Part shown: piece after piece, positions 1-6,898 of the stretch
How the letters are laid out: each line of letters starts with the position of its first letter
Numbering within the stretch: position 1 is the first letter of the stretch
Assembly: GCA_023417285.1 (NCBI GenBank)
Contig: JAEZFR010000431.1
Coordinates: 1 to 26,892, forward strand
DNA from: Bacillota bacterium
GTDB lineage: Bacteria > Bacillota > Clostridia > Acetivibrionales > DSM-1351
DNA length: 26,892 nucleotides
Direction: 5' to 3'
Translations under genes and position numbers: made by a program
Notes under the pieces: model-generated
Seen by the model: the letters and a program-made list of their open reading frames with translations, nothing else
Database searches by the model: none
Told to the model about the DNA's origin: nothing

Positions 1-2
1 GT

Positions 3-353
3 GTAAACCTGACAGGCAGAGCGTTGCTGATGACAAATGAAATAGCTCAGATTAACAGACCATACAGCCTGATTACATCAAAGGAAAATCCGGTAATCAT
101 GTATTCTCCGGACTTGTCAAAATGGAACTTCAACACGATGCTTGGCCTTGGCAATGAAAAACATAACGAAAAGGTAAGAGATTACAGAGAAAAACAAAGA
201 ATCGAAAGAATGACCAAAAAGGAAGCCGAAAAAATAGAGCTTTGGAGCGAGTGTTGGAAGTACTGGCAGAAACAATGCGAGGGTATGCAACAACCGCAGC
301 AGCAGCCGAATCTTTTAAGAAGAACAATTTCAAGGATGGAGGATGATTTTTAA
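3..353 (+). CDS. VirD4/TraG-type coupling protein, C-terminal end (partial)
   Basis: The frame is open to the left edge with no in-frame stop, so this is the last 116 codons of a larger gene and not a small gene starting at the TTG at 24. The visible segment begins VNLTGRALLMTNEIAQI and continues through RPYSLITSKENPVIMYSPDL to a SKWNFNTMLGLG stretch. This pattern (LTGRPLLTPDE-like, then a proline-rich turn, a short strand, and P-I-M-Y-x-P-D-L-S-x-W) is what I know from the C-terminus of Firmicute TraG/VirD4 type IV coupling ATPases, after the last ATPase strand. The tail is highly charged and then glutamine-rich (QQPQQQP). These proteins sit at the inner membrane and deliver the relaxase-DNA complex to the transfer channel. 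The family call rests on the tail only, because the Walker motifs lie outside the window. T4SS genes downstream support it. Confidence 0.75.
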   Translation, partial: VNLTGRALLMTNEIAQINRPYSLITSKENPVIMYSPDLSKWNFNTMLGLGNEKHNEKVRDYREKQRIERMTKKEAEKIELWSECWKYWQKQCEGMQQPQQQPNLLRRTISRMEDDF

Positions 354-399
354 ATGAATATATTATAGCCTAATTGGTTCAGGAAAGTGAGGGGTAAAA

Positions 400-609
400 G
401 TGATTTTTTTAGGCATGTTAACTGGAAGTTTACTAATTATTGCATCCATATACAAATTAATTGTATCTAGAGAAAAATATCAAAGGATGGAAGCATTTAT
501 TATTTTGTATTTTGGCTTAGCGATCGTGTTATTTACTCTGTTTTTTGTATATGTTACAGAAGACATATTTAATGTACCAATAGTTACGCACCAAATGGAA
601 AAAAGGTAG
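400..609 (+). CDS. Small two-helix membrane protein, unknown function
   Basis: This is a 69-aa protein with a GTG start preceded by a GAGGGG-like ribosome site. It has two hydrophobic segments (about residues 2-20 and 33-52) separated by a short charged loop (SREKYQRMEAF), and a polar tail. I do not recognise a family. It is the first of three consecutive small membrane-protein genes that are more AT-rich than the transfer genes around them, which could mean separate acquisition. An entry-exclusion or immunity-like role is possible for small membrane proteins next to a coupling-protein gene, but nothing in the sequence shows it. Confidence 0.55.
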   Translation: MIFLGMLTGSLLIIASIYKLIVSREKYQRMEAFIILYFGLAIVLFTLFFVYVTEDIFNVPIVTHQMEKR

Positions 610-666
610 AGTAAGTTTCGTAATTTAAGTCGTATTGCGAACAAAAAAAGAACGGAGGTTAATAAA

Positions 667-864
667 ATGCTACCAATACCAATGTTTTTTTCAATAGTTA
701 AAAATATGTTTATCGCAACTGTTTGGTTATTTATGCTTTTTTATATTTTAATAAAACTTCAACTTTTTAATATTAATAAAGAAAAAAACAAGTCGATTTT
801 AACTATAGTTATTACGGGGATTGATGCTATAGTCATAATTGTTACAGTACTTACTAGGACGTAA
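667..864 (+). CDS. Small two-helix membrane protein, unknown function
   Basis: This is a 65-aa protein starting at ATG after a good ribosome site (ACGGAGG, 7 bases upstream). Hydrophobic segments lie at about residues 5-30 and 43-62, joined by a lysine/asparagine-rich loop (NINKEKNKS). No family is recognised. The leader, with an AAAAAGAACGGAG string just before the start, resembles the leader of the gene at 1298, so the two ribosome sites look alike. Together with its neighbours at 400 and 912 it forms a small AT-rich cluster ended by a terminator. Confidence 0.55.
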   Translation: MLPIPMFFSIVKNMFIATVWLFMLFYILIKLQLFNINKEKNKSILTIVITGIDAIVIIVTVLTRT

Positions 865-911
865 AATGAATGCTTTGTGCAACATTCAGATTGTTGGTGA
901 AAGGAGTTTTT

Positions 912-1163
912 ATGTTTTTGATAACAGAAATATATATAATTTGTTACATTTTTTACAATGGGGTTGTAACGATAAGACTGCGAAAAAAGGGTGTTATTAG
1001 TAAATGGTATATATTGTTTTATATTTTAGGAGTTATTCTCTTTAGTATTAACGTATTTATAGCCAAATCAGTATTAAATAAAGTATTAAATGGATGCACT
1101 TGTTTGGTAATATTGATAACTCCTATTATTTATATATCAAAAAGCAAAATCAATCACCAATAA
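912..1163 (+). CDS. Small three-helix membrane protein, unknown function
   Basis: This is an 83-aa protein. I choose the ATG at 912 because it follows a strong AAAGGAG ribosome site with 5-base spacing, whereas the in-frame ATG at 870 has none. Three hydrophobic segments are visible (about residues 2-20, 31-53 and 58-76), and a basic loop (RLRKKG) follows the first. No family is recognised. The stop at 1161-1163 is followed within 11 bases by a rho-independent terminator, so this is the last gene of its transcript. Confidence 0.55.
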   Translation: MFLITEIYIICYIFYNGVVTIRLRKKGVISKWYILFYILGVILFSINVFIAKSVLNKVLNGCTCLVILITPIIYISKSKINHQ

Positions 1164-1173
1164 TAAATTTTCC

Positions 1174-1197
1174 AACACCCCACCGGGTGTTTTTTTA
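1174..1197 (+). terminator. Rho-independent terminator
   Basis: A 7-bp stem (AACACCC at 1174-1180 with GGGTGTT at 1185-1191) and a CACC loop are followed by a T run. It lies just after the stop of the 83-aa membrane protein and closes the small-membrane-protein cluster. Confidence 0.85.
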
Positions 1198-1221
1198 TAC
1201 GATTTTTCCATTATCAAATTT

Positions 1222-1260
1222 ATCAGCCTTGGTTCTTTTTGGAATCAGGGCTGATTTTAT
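1222..1260 (+). terminator. Second, tandem stem-loop terminator or leader structure
   Basis: A 14-bp stem (1222-1235 with 1242-1255) contains two G-U pairs, has a TTTTTG loop and is followed by TTTTATATATAT. It lies 25 bases after the first terminator and so looks like a tandem terminator. It could instead be the 5' leader of the gene at 1298 if transcription starts inside it. Confidence 0.6.
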
Positions 1261-1267
1261 ATATATA
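1239..1267 (+). promoter_or_regulatory. Possible sigma-A promoter of the transfer operon
   Basis: TTGGAA (1239-1244) and TATATA (1262-1267) are separated by 17 bases, about 30 bases upstream of the ATG at 1298 and after two terminators, where a new transcript would be expected. The -35 box matches only 4 of 6 bases and lies in the terminator hairpin, so the call is weak. Confidence 0.3.
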
Positions 1268-1297
1268 CAAAAAATAAAAAGAACGGAGAGTGACTAA

Positions 1298-2260
1298 ATG
1301 GATGAAATTTTTTGCAGTAACTGTAAAAAACCATTGAAAGGAGATGATAAAAAGTGGTTCTGTGACTGTGGTATGACAGTCTGGAAGGTAACTTCCGGAA
1401 AGCTCCTTTCACCTACACATTTAAGGCAGCTTATGGAACAGGGACATACTGAATTGCTTACTTTCAGGTCAAAGAAAAACAAGCCGTTTAAAGCAATGCT
1501 GACTATAAACGGTACACGCACGGAATTTGTTTTTGAAAATGCCGGGCAGGAACAGGATGCCGATGATGATGCAAACAGGTATATGGCTCTTGACAGGAAA
1601 GAGATACGTGTGAGGGTTGAATCGGGCCAGCCCGGAATAGTTGATCTGACTATAGAGAGTCTGGATATGCCTAGATACTTTCAAAAGATTAATTTCGGGC
1701 TGTGTTCTACAAGGGAAGCCGAGTGCATGGGTATCGTAGTGGCTGCTGATTACGCCAAGTTCTACATTCCTGATTTTTCGGAGAAGACCATGCGAATTCA
1801 GGTTAACTCAGAGGAGTTTTCAAATTATATACTTCGTGAAACCAAGCCCCGTGACAAGGAAATGCAGTACTTTATATCCTACACATGGGAGAAACTTGGC
1901 GGGTTCAGGGCTTTTGAAGCGGTGTACACACCAAAAAGGAGAAGGAAGAATGAAGGAGGTAATGTTTCAAGAAAGTTTCCTACCGGCATCTTTCCATGGC
2001 TTGAAAAGAACGTTGAGAGTCAGGAGCTGGATGAAAGGATTAGAGTGTTCCTTCCCAGAAACCCAGCTGTTTATAGACAGTTTAAAGCATCATTTCATGT
2101 TGCCGAGTTACTTGAGGTTGATGATGACGAATATGTAATCTATGAAGTTCCGCTGGAATTAAAAAAGGCCTTGGATACATGGTATTCAATGGTGTCTTCA
2201 ATTTCAACAAATTCAAATTCACTTCGAGAAGGGAGCAGCACAAATGAACAGCAGAAGTAA
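1298..2260 (+). CDS. Zinc-ribbon protein with topoisomerase C-terminal repeat, unknown role
   Basis: This is a 320-aa protein starting at ATG after a CGGAGAG ribosome site. The N-terminus has CSNC (residues 6-9) and CDC (22-24), a likely zinc ribbon. It runs directly into KLLSPTHLRQLMEQGHTELL followed by a FRSKKNKPFKAML-like stretch (about residues 35-68). Zinc ribbon plus this segment is the repeat found at the C-terminus of conjugative-element topoisomerase III and related DNA-binding proteins, but no topoisomerase catalytic domain is present here. Residues 90-300 are soluble and mixed alpha/beta, with a basic patch (KRRRK, about residue 213), and I do not recognise them. The end overlaps the pilin-like gene by 17 bases, so it probably belongs to the transfer operon. 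A single-strand DNA-binding or accessory transfer role is an inference. Confidence 0.7.
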   Translation: MDEIFCSNCKKPLKGDDKKWFCDCGMTVWKVTSGKLLSPTHLRQLMEQGHTELLTFRSKKNKPFKAMLTINGTRTEFVFENAGQEQDADDDANRYMALDRKEIRVRVESGQPGIVDLTIESLDMPRYFQKINFGLCSTREAECMGIVVAADYAKFYIPDFSEKTMRIQVNSEEFSNYILRETKPRDKEMQYFISYTWEKLGGFRAFEAVYTPKRRRKNEGGNVSRKFPTGIFPWLEKNVESQELDERIRVFLPRNPAVYRQFKASFHVAELLEVDDDEYVIYEVPLELKKALDTWYSMVSSISTNSNSLREGSSTNEQQK

Positions 2261-5200
2261 AAAGATATATATTTTGCTAGAGAAAAATATAAGAAAAATA
2301 CAAAAAACATACTTAGCAGTTGTTATTGTAGCTTTCACAGCTATTTTCAATACTTTACCTACTTTTGCCGCAGGTTTTGATACAAGTATATTTGCGACAG
2401 GGACAAAGAACCTTTTTACGGACATAGGAAAGTACCTAATAATCTTGGCTCCAATTGCAGGAGCAGCAGTGGGTGCATACTTCTTTATCAGGAGGGGTGC
2501 CGCAGACGAAATGGATCAGAGTGCGACACGTTCCTAACTGAAAAGGTTGGGCACGAGGTCGATTTACTTAAAATCGGTTCTCGGAGAACTGATATTTCAA
2601 TAGATGGAATGATAGGGTAATGCCTTGAAACGTCTGCTCTAATACTTCGACAGGCTTTTTAACGTGCAACCGCTAAATTGTTTGAAGCTCGAGGAAGTCG
2701 GTAGAAGATTGCCCTAACAGTGATATTTACTGTGGAAAGTGGCCTAGAGGTAGGCTATGCAATTGATATATCGGGAGTCTATAAATTATCTATGGTGAGA
2801 ATGTAGCGTAAGAAACTGCTGACCAAAATCTGAATGTACGGGTCTAGACCATTAGATGGTAGAAATGCCATTGCCACCAAAGCGTGGTGTATGTGGGGTA
2901 AAGTAAAAATTTTGGTTATGAAATACCCTATAGTGTTATTGGCACTATCAAGCATACAGGCTCATAGGATTCACCTAAGGATATATGTACAGATAGAAAT
3001 ATCGGAACGTGGTAAGGTCAGAATGTGGAGCAGTTGCAGGTGATGAAGCAGTAGCAAGGAAAGTGAAAATTCATATAACTTGTTTTAGTCTGACTGAAAG
3101 TAGAGTCACAGTACCTTAGAAACGGTTATAACAAGCCGTGGAGGGATAGGCTCAAGTTGTATTAATGTTAAGCAATAATTGTAAATGACTCAAAGGTTCG
3201 AGTATGACTAAGAAAGGCAAAATCCACATAGGAGAAAGCCGACTTTGACAACGAAAAAAGTTCAAAAGAAACAAAAACTTCGCAACGCCGAATACTATGA
3301 TTTTCAAGACATTCAAGATACGTTGTATTTGGAAAGTAAAGCAAACAAAGTCTTTAAAGACTTAATGGATGTTATATCCTGTGAAGAGAACATCAAGCTT
3401 GCTTATCGTAATCTTAAAAAAAACAATGGTAGTAAAACAGCTGGCGTTGATAAGAAAAATATTTATGATTTAGCTAAATGGCAAGATGAGAAACTAATTG
3501 AACATGTGAGAAAGAAGTTTCAGTGGTATCAGCCACAAGCGGTTAGAAGAGTAGAAATTCCAAAAGGTGACACTGGTAAAACAAGACCGTTAGGCATTCC
3601 AACTATTATGGATAGACTACTTCAACAGTGTATCCTTCAAGTGCTAGAACCTATATGTGAAGCAAAATTCTATGAAAGAAGTAATGGTTTTAGACCAAAT
3701 AGAAGTGCTGAAAATGCTCTTGCTCAATCCTATAAGTACATGCAAGTAGGTAAACTTCACTATGTTGTTGATATTGATATTAAAGGGTTCTTTGATAATG
3801 TCAGTCATGGTAAATTGCTTAAACAGCTATGGTACTTGGGAATTAGAGATAAAAAGCTAATAAGTATTATATCTGTGATGCTCAAAGCAGAGATAGCCGG
3901 AATTGGTTTCCCTGAAAAAGGAACACCCCAAGGTGGAATTATATCACCTTTACTTTCAAATGTTGTCCTTAATGAATTAGATTGGTGGGTTGCTAGTCAG
4001 TGGGAAGATATGCCGACTGATTATAACTACCATAAAATCAGAAAAGACAATAATAAGACGGACAAAGGTGATAAATATAGAGCTTTGAGAAGAACGAATC
4101 TGAAGGAATGTTACATAGTGAGGTATGCCGATGACTTTAAGATATTTTGCAGAAGTTATCAAGACGCCCAAAGAATTTTTAAAGCCACAAAATTATGGCT
4201 GAAGGAACGTTTGGGACTTGATATAAGTCTTGAAAAATCAAAAGTTATTAACCTTAGGAAACAATACTCTGAATTCCTTGGTTTTAAACTGAAACTCCAT
4301 AAAAACGGAAAAGGCAACAATGATAAAATAAAATATACCGTAAAATCACATATTTCAAGTAAAGTCAAAAGAGCCATCAAGAAAAAGACGAGAGAACACA
4401 TCAAAAATATTCAAAAGCCTAATAGTGTTGAAAAGGGCTATGAAGCAGTTTCAAATTACAATGCGTACGTACTTGGCATACATTTTTATTATCGATATGC
4501 TACGCACGTAAGTAACGATTTTGATGATATTGCTTTCTCAGTCAAAAAGAGCCTAAAAGCAAGATTCAAAGACGGTTTAAAAAAAGAAGGGAAACATCTT
4601 CTACCTTGTATTAAAGAGTATTATGGGAAAAGCAATCAGTTGAGGTTTGATCATAATACTGCGATGGCACCCATTGGATTCGTTCAACATAAAAATCCTA
4701 TGTTTAAGCCTTTGGCAGTGAACAAATTCACACCTGAAGGGAGAGTTTATATTCACAAGAAGCTTCAAAATGTGGATATGAACATTCTTTTGTATTTAAT
4801 GAGGAATCCAATCAAAGGACAATCCGTTGAATACAATGATAATCGCCTATCTTTATATGCAGCTCAACAAGGTAAATGTGCAATATCAAAACTATCCCTT
4901 TCAATTGGTCAAATGCATTGTCACCACAATATACCAAAAGAATTTGGTGGACTTGATGTCTATAAGAATTTAGTTTTTGTTACAGGTGAAGTTCATAGAT
5001 TAATTCATGCGGTTAACAATGATGTTATTCAAAATTACATGAAGGTACTAAAGTTGGATGACAAGCAGTTGAAAAAATTAAACCAGCTACGAATTCTTGC
5101 TAAACGTGAAGTTATAACAACGTAATTTTCGTTGAATTTACAAATTATTTAAAAATATAAATACAATGGAACGCCGTGTGAGGTGAAAGTCTCATGCACG

Positions 5201-5375
5201 GTGTGGGTCGGGGGAAAATCTGGCGATGGCATCAAAAGATTACCTATCGACATAAAAATGGAATGACAGGATTAAAACGACTGTTGTATCAACACTTGGT
5301 GCAGTTCTCATTGGAACACTCATTGTACTAATTGCATCCTACTACGGTAAAACAGTTACTACAGGTATTGATTAA
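2244..5375 (+). CDS. Pilin-like VirB2/TrbC-type membrane protein, split by a group II intron
   Basis: The exons are 2244-2520 and 5254-5375. Joining them gives one 132-aa frame; codon 93 (AAA, Lys) is formed across the junction. The protein has a basic N-terminus and a signal-peptide-like stretch ending near LPTFAAGF (about residue 42). A hydrophobic segment follows (ILAPIAGAAVGAYFF), then a charged loop (RRGAADEMDQKKWNDR), then a second hydrophobic segment (STLGAVLIGTLIVLIASYYG). Signal peptide, two transmembrane helices and a short charged loop are the usual layout of VirB2/TrbC-like conjugative pilins, and the next gene is VirB6-like. The ATG follows an AAGGGAG site. Without splicing, translation would run into the intron and stop at 2535-2537 after 97 aa. 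The family call rests on topology and position; the exon junction is strongly supported. Confidence 0.72.
3245..5125 (+). CDS. ltrA: Group II intron reverse transcriptase/maturase with HNH endonuclease
   Basis: This is a 626-aa LtrA-type protein. An RT0-like N-terminal segment contains NNGSKTAGVDK (about residues 60-70). The fingers/palm follow with GKTRPLGIPT, YERSNGFRPNRSAENAL, IDIKGFFDNV and GTPQGGIISPLLSN. The catalytic YADD is at 294-297. The maturase (X/thumb) domain follows with a FLGFKLKLHKNGKG segment, and the C-terminal HNH domain (about 540-600) contains HCHHNIPKEFGG, NLVFV and a final HRLIH. All key residues appear intact. The protein helps splicing by binding the intron RNA, and copies the intron into DNA at target sites after HNH cleavage. 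The TTG start at 3245 follows AGGAGAAAG; no better ATG is nearby. The length is typical for LtrA proteins with an HNH domain, so the element is probably still mobile. Confidence 0.96.
   Translation: MTTKKVQKKQKLRNAEYYDFQDIQDTLYLESKANKVFKDLMDVISCEENIKLAYRNLKKNNGSKTAGVDKKNIYDLAKWQDEKLIEHVRKKFQWYQPQAVRRVEIPKGDTGKTRPLGIPTIMDRLLQQCILQVLEPICEAKFYERSNGFRPNRSAENALAQSYKYMQVGKLHYVVDIDIKGFFDNVSHGKLLKQLWYLGIRDKKLISIISVMLKAEIAGIGFPEKGTPQGGIISPLLSNVVLNELDWWVASQWEDMPTDYNYHKIRKDNNKTDKGDKYRALRRTNLKECYIVRYADDFKIFCRSYQDAQRIFKATKLWLKERLGLDISLEKSKVINLRKQYSEFLGFKLKLHKNGKGNNDKIKYTVKSHISSKVKRAIKKKTREHIKNIQKPNSVEKGYEAVSNYNAYVLGIHFYYRYATHVSNDFDDIAFSVKKSLKARFKDGLKKEGKHLLPCIKEYYGKSNQLRFDHNTAMAPIGFVQHKNPMFKPLAVNKFTPEGRVYIHKKLQNVDMNILLYLMRNPIKGQSVEYNDNRLSLYAAQQGKCAISKLSLSIGQMHCHHNIPKEFGGLDVYKNLVFVTGEVHRLIHAVNNDVIQNYMKVLKLDDKQLKKLNQLRILAKREVITT
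5171..5253 (+). ncRNA. Intron domains V and VI (catalytic core and branch-point helix)
   Basis: Domain V (5171-5204) is exactly 34 bases. An 8-bp lower stem (ACGCCGTG with CACGGTGT) contains the CGC triad with its G-U pair. A TG bulge, a 6-bp upper stem and a GAAA tetraloop complete it. Domain VI follows, with GTCG pairing to CGAC at the base. A bulged A at 5246, 7 bases from the 3' end, is the likely branch point. Confidence 0.9.
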
Positions 5376-5417
5376 ATAATACTTATCACTTATGAATTAG
5401 CAAAGAAAGGGTGTGGT

Positions 5418-6311
5418 GTGTTGGATAAGATACTTGGATTTCTTTTCACACCTGTTATAAATCATGGTGCAATATGGCTTGGAGCTATGTTTTCGGGACT
5501 AGCTGAAATAACACTTCGTATAGAAAATTCAATTCCGGTAATTTTGGAGAAAGATACAATTTCAGAATCTATTTCATCCGGGATTATTTTACAATCAGCT
5601 AACGTACTGTCAACGGCATTATCAAAAATACAGGAGTTATGCCTTGCTATGGCTGTTGCTATGATTATACTTAAATTCCTTAAAAAGGGGTTTGAAGCAT
5701 ACGTTTTATGGACAGAAGGGGATGCAGATGAAGACCCTTTGCTTTTAACTACAAGCTTTTTTAAGGCATTAACAATTGCAATGGCTTTTCCCGTCTTATA
5801 CGGGTATGTATGTGATATAACGAGCAGTTTTTCCACGGCAATAAAAAATGCTTGCGGTGTTACATCTGAATTTTCTTATGGAAATATTGGTGCTCTTTTA
5901 GAAACAGGCTTGTTTAATATAATCGGATGTCTGGTTGCGGTAATTATGCTGATTATACTTTACGTGCAATTTGTAAAACGTGGCTTCGAAATGTTCGTAT
6001 TAAGAATGGCATTCCCTATAGGTTGTGTTGGGTTGCTGGATTCAGACAGAGCAATGTACAAGGCAATGACTCAGGTAATGTTACAGTGCTGTGCTACTAT
6101 TGTTGTTCAGGTAGGGCTTTCACAACTTGCACTAAGTATTGTATTTACCGGACACCCCATAATAGGGATAGCAGCTATATTGGCAGCACTGGGTACTCCA
6201 AAGTTCCTGCAACATTTCATGGTTCCAAGCGGAGGTGGTTTTAATTCGGGTTCAGTTTATCAGACTGCAAGGGTTTGGCAAATGGCAAAAGGAGTTATCA
6301 AAAGAGGATAG
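5418..6311 (+). CDS. VirB6/TrbL-like conjugation channel membrane protein
   Basis: This is a 297-aa polytopic protein. Hydrophobic segments are visible around residues 60-85, 110-132, 158-182, 185-205, 215-240 and 242-260, with a basic C-terminus (RVWQMAKGVIKRG). A polar N-terminal section is followed by a helix-rich membrane core with a charged loop (WTEGDADEDP, about 98-107). This is the layout of TrbL/VirB6-like proteins, which form the inner-membrane part of the T4SS channel. The neighbours (pilin-like gene upstream, PrgI downstream) agree. The start is GTG 5418 or the adjacent TTG 5421; both fit the GAAAGGGTG ribosome site. Membrane proteins diverge fast, so the exact subfamily is uncertain. 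Confidence 0.7.
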   Translation: MLDKILGFLFTPVINHGAIWLGAMFSGLAEITLRIENSIPVILEKDTISESISSGIILQSANVLSTALSKIQELCLAMAVAMIILKFLKKGFEAYVLWTEGDADEDPLLLTTSFFKALTIAMAFPVLYGYVCDITSSFSTAIKNACGVTSEFSYGNIGALLETGLFNIIGCLVAVIMLIILYVQFVKRGFEMFVLRMAFPIGCVGLLDSDRAMYKAMTQVMLQCCATIVVQVGLSQLALSIVFTGHPIIGIAAILAALGTPKFLQHFMVPSGGGFNSGSVYQTARVWQMAKGVIKRG

Positions 6312-6323
6312 GGGTGAGTTTTG

Positions 6324-6557
6324 ATGGATTCGGTAAATATGGTTAAGGTAATTTCTATATGGCTTGCCCCGGTATGTGCAATCGGCGGAGCAGCAAGAGC
6401 TACCTATTGCCTGATTGCATCTAACTACAATGAGGACGAATCCGCTATGCTAAAAAAACGTGCAAAAAATGCAATAAAGTTTGCAATTATAGCGGCACTT
6501 ACAGATGCCGTAAAACAATTGGCAGAAGCATATTTTAACGGAGGTAGAAGTATATGA
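6324..6557 (+). CDS. Small membrane protein of the T4SS cluster
   Basis: This is a 77-aa protein. I take ATG 6324 rather than the TTG at 6321 because the AGGGGTGAG site is then 6 bases away. One hydrophobic segment lies near the N-terminus (VKVISIWLAPVCAIGGAA), a charged middle follows (NEDESAMLKKRAKN), and a second amphipathic or hydrophobic stretch comes next (AIKFAIIAALTDAVKQL). The layout resembles small VirB2-like or channel-accessory proteins, but I cannot name a family. Its stop overlaps the start of the PrgI gene by 4 bases (ATGA), which implies translational coupling. Confidence 0.65.
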   Translation: MDSVNMVKVISIWLAPVCAIGGAARATYCLIASNYNEDESAMLKKRAKNAIKFAIIAALTDAVKQLAEAYFNGGRSI

Positions 6558-6898
6558 GCTCAGAGGATGAAAACAGAGATACCTTGTATATACCGGCAGG
6601 CTTGAAGACACAAAAGGAAATATACACAGGGTTTGGCAAGAACGAATTAAGGCAAGCCATAATCGGAATATTGATTATAGGAGGGGTAGATGCATTATTT
6701 GCTTTGTTGGTATTTAACAATATGCCGGTATTTGTTATCTTGCTGCTACTGGGTATCTTTGTGAGTGTAATGTGTGTAAAAAAGGATGTTACAAATCTTT
6801 CGGCACTTGATATGGCAAAAAATTTGTACAGCTACATTCGCTCACAGAAAAAATACTATTATAAATCACTGGACGAATGGAGGTGGGATAATAAATGA
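6554..6898 (+). CDS. PrgI family protein (VirB3-like)
   Basis: This is a 114-aa protein beginning with a polar segment (YIPAGLKTQKEIYTGFGKNE), followed by two close transmembrane helices (about residues 33-56 and 57-77) and a soluble tail ending in YYYKSLDEWRW. A short cytoplasmic lead, a hairpin of two helices and a tail is the layout of PrgI/VirB3 proteins, inner-membrane subunits that work with VirB4. The ATG follows GGAGG with 9-base spacing. It overlaps the genes on both sides by 4 bases (ATGA), so it is translationally coupled to them. In many Firmicute elements the VirB4 gene follows directly; here about 15 kb of Tad-like and surface genes intervene. Confidence 0.75.
   Translation: MSSEDENRDTLYIPAGLKTQKEIYTGFGKNELRQAIIGILIIGGVDALFALLVFNNMPVFVILLLLGIFVSVMCVKKDVTNLSALDMAKNLYSYIRSQKKYYYKSLDEWRWDNK

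Larger units (their letters stand above)
2521..5253 (+). mobile_element. Group II intron, complete, with its own ORF
   Basis: The 5' end reads GTGCGAC, the group II consensus. The 3' end carries a 34-base domain V (5171-5204) and a domain VI stem with a bulged A, ending in CGACAT. Removing 2521-5253 restores one open frame in the host gene, which fixes both boundaries. The intron lies on the same strand as its host gene, so it can be spliced from the mRNA. Bases 2521-3244 hold no gene of their own; they form the folded ribozyme domains I-III and the leader of the reverse-transcriptase ORF, which sits in the domain IV position. The 2.7-kb length is normal for an ORF-bearing bacterial intron. 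Nothing in it looks truncated. Confidence 0.93.

Noticed and set aside
130..333. 67-codon minus-strand frame over the coupling-protein end
   Set aside because: Antisense shadow of the VirD4/TraG tail, no ribosome site, and the plus frame has clear family similarity.
870..911. Upstream ATG for the 83-aa membrane protein
   Set aside because: It lacks a ribosome site, while ATG 912 follows AAAGGAG at good spacing.
2834..3043. 69-codon plus-strand open frame before the reverse-transcriptase gene
   Set aside because: It lies in the folded intron RNA (domains I-III), has no good ribosome site and no recognisable protein character.
5251..5252. Alternative intron 3' end at AC (5252) instead of AT (5253)
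   Set aside because: It would shift the frame of the second exon, which then reaches a stop soon, so the 5253 end that restores a long hydrophobic C-terminus is preferred.
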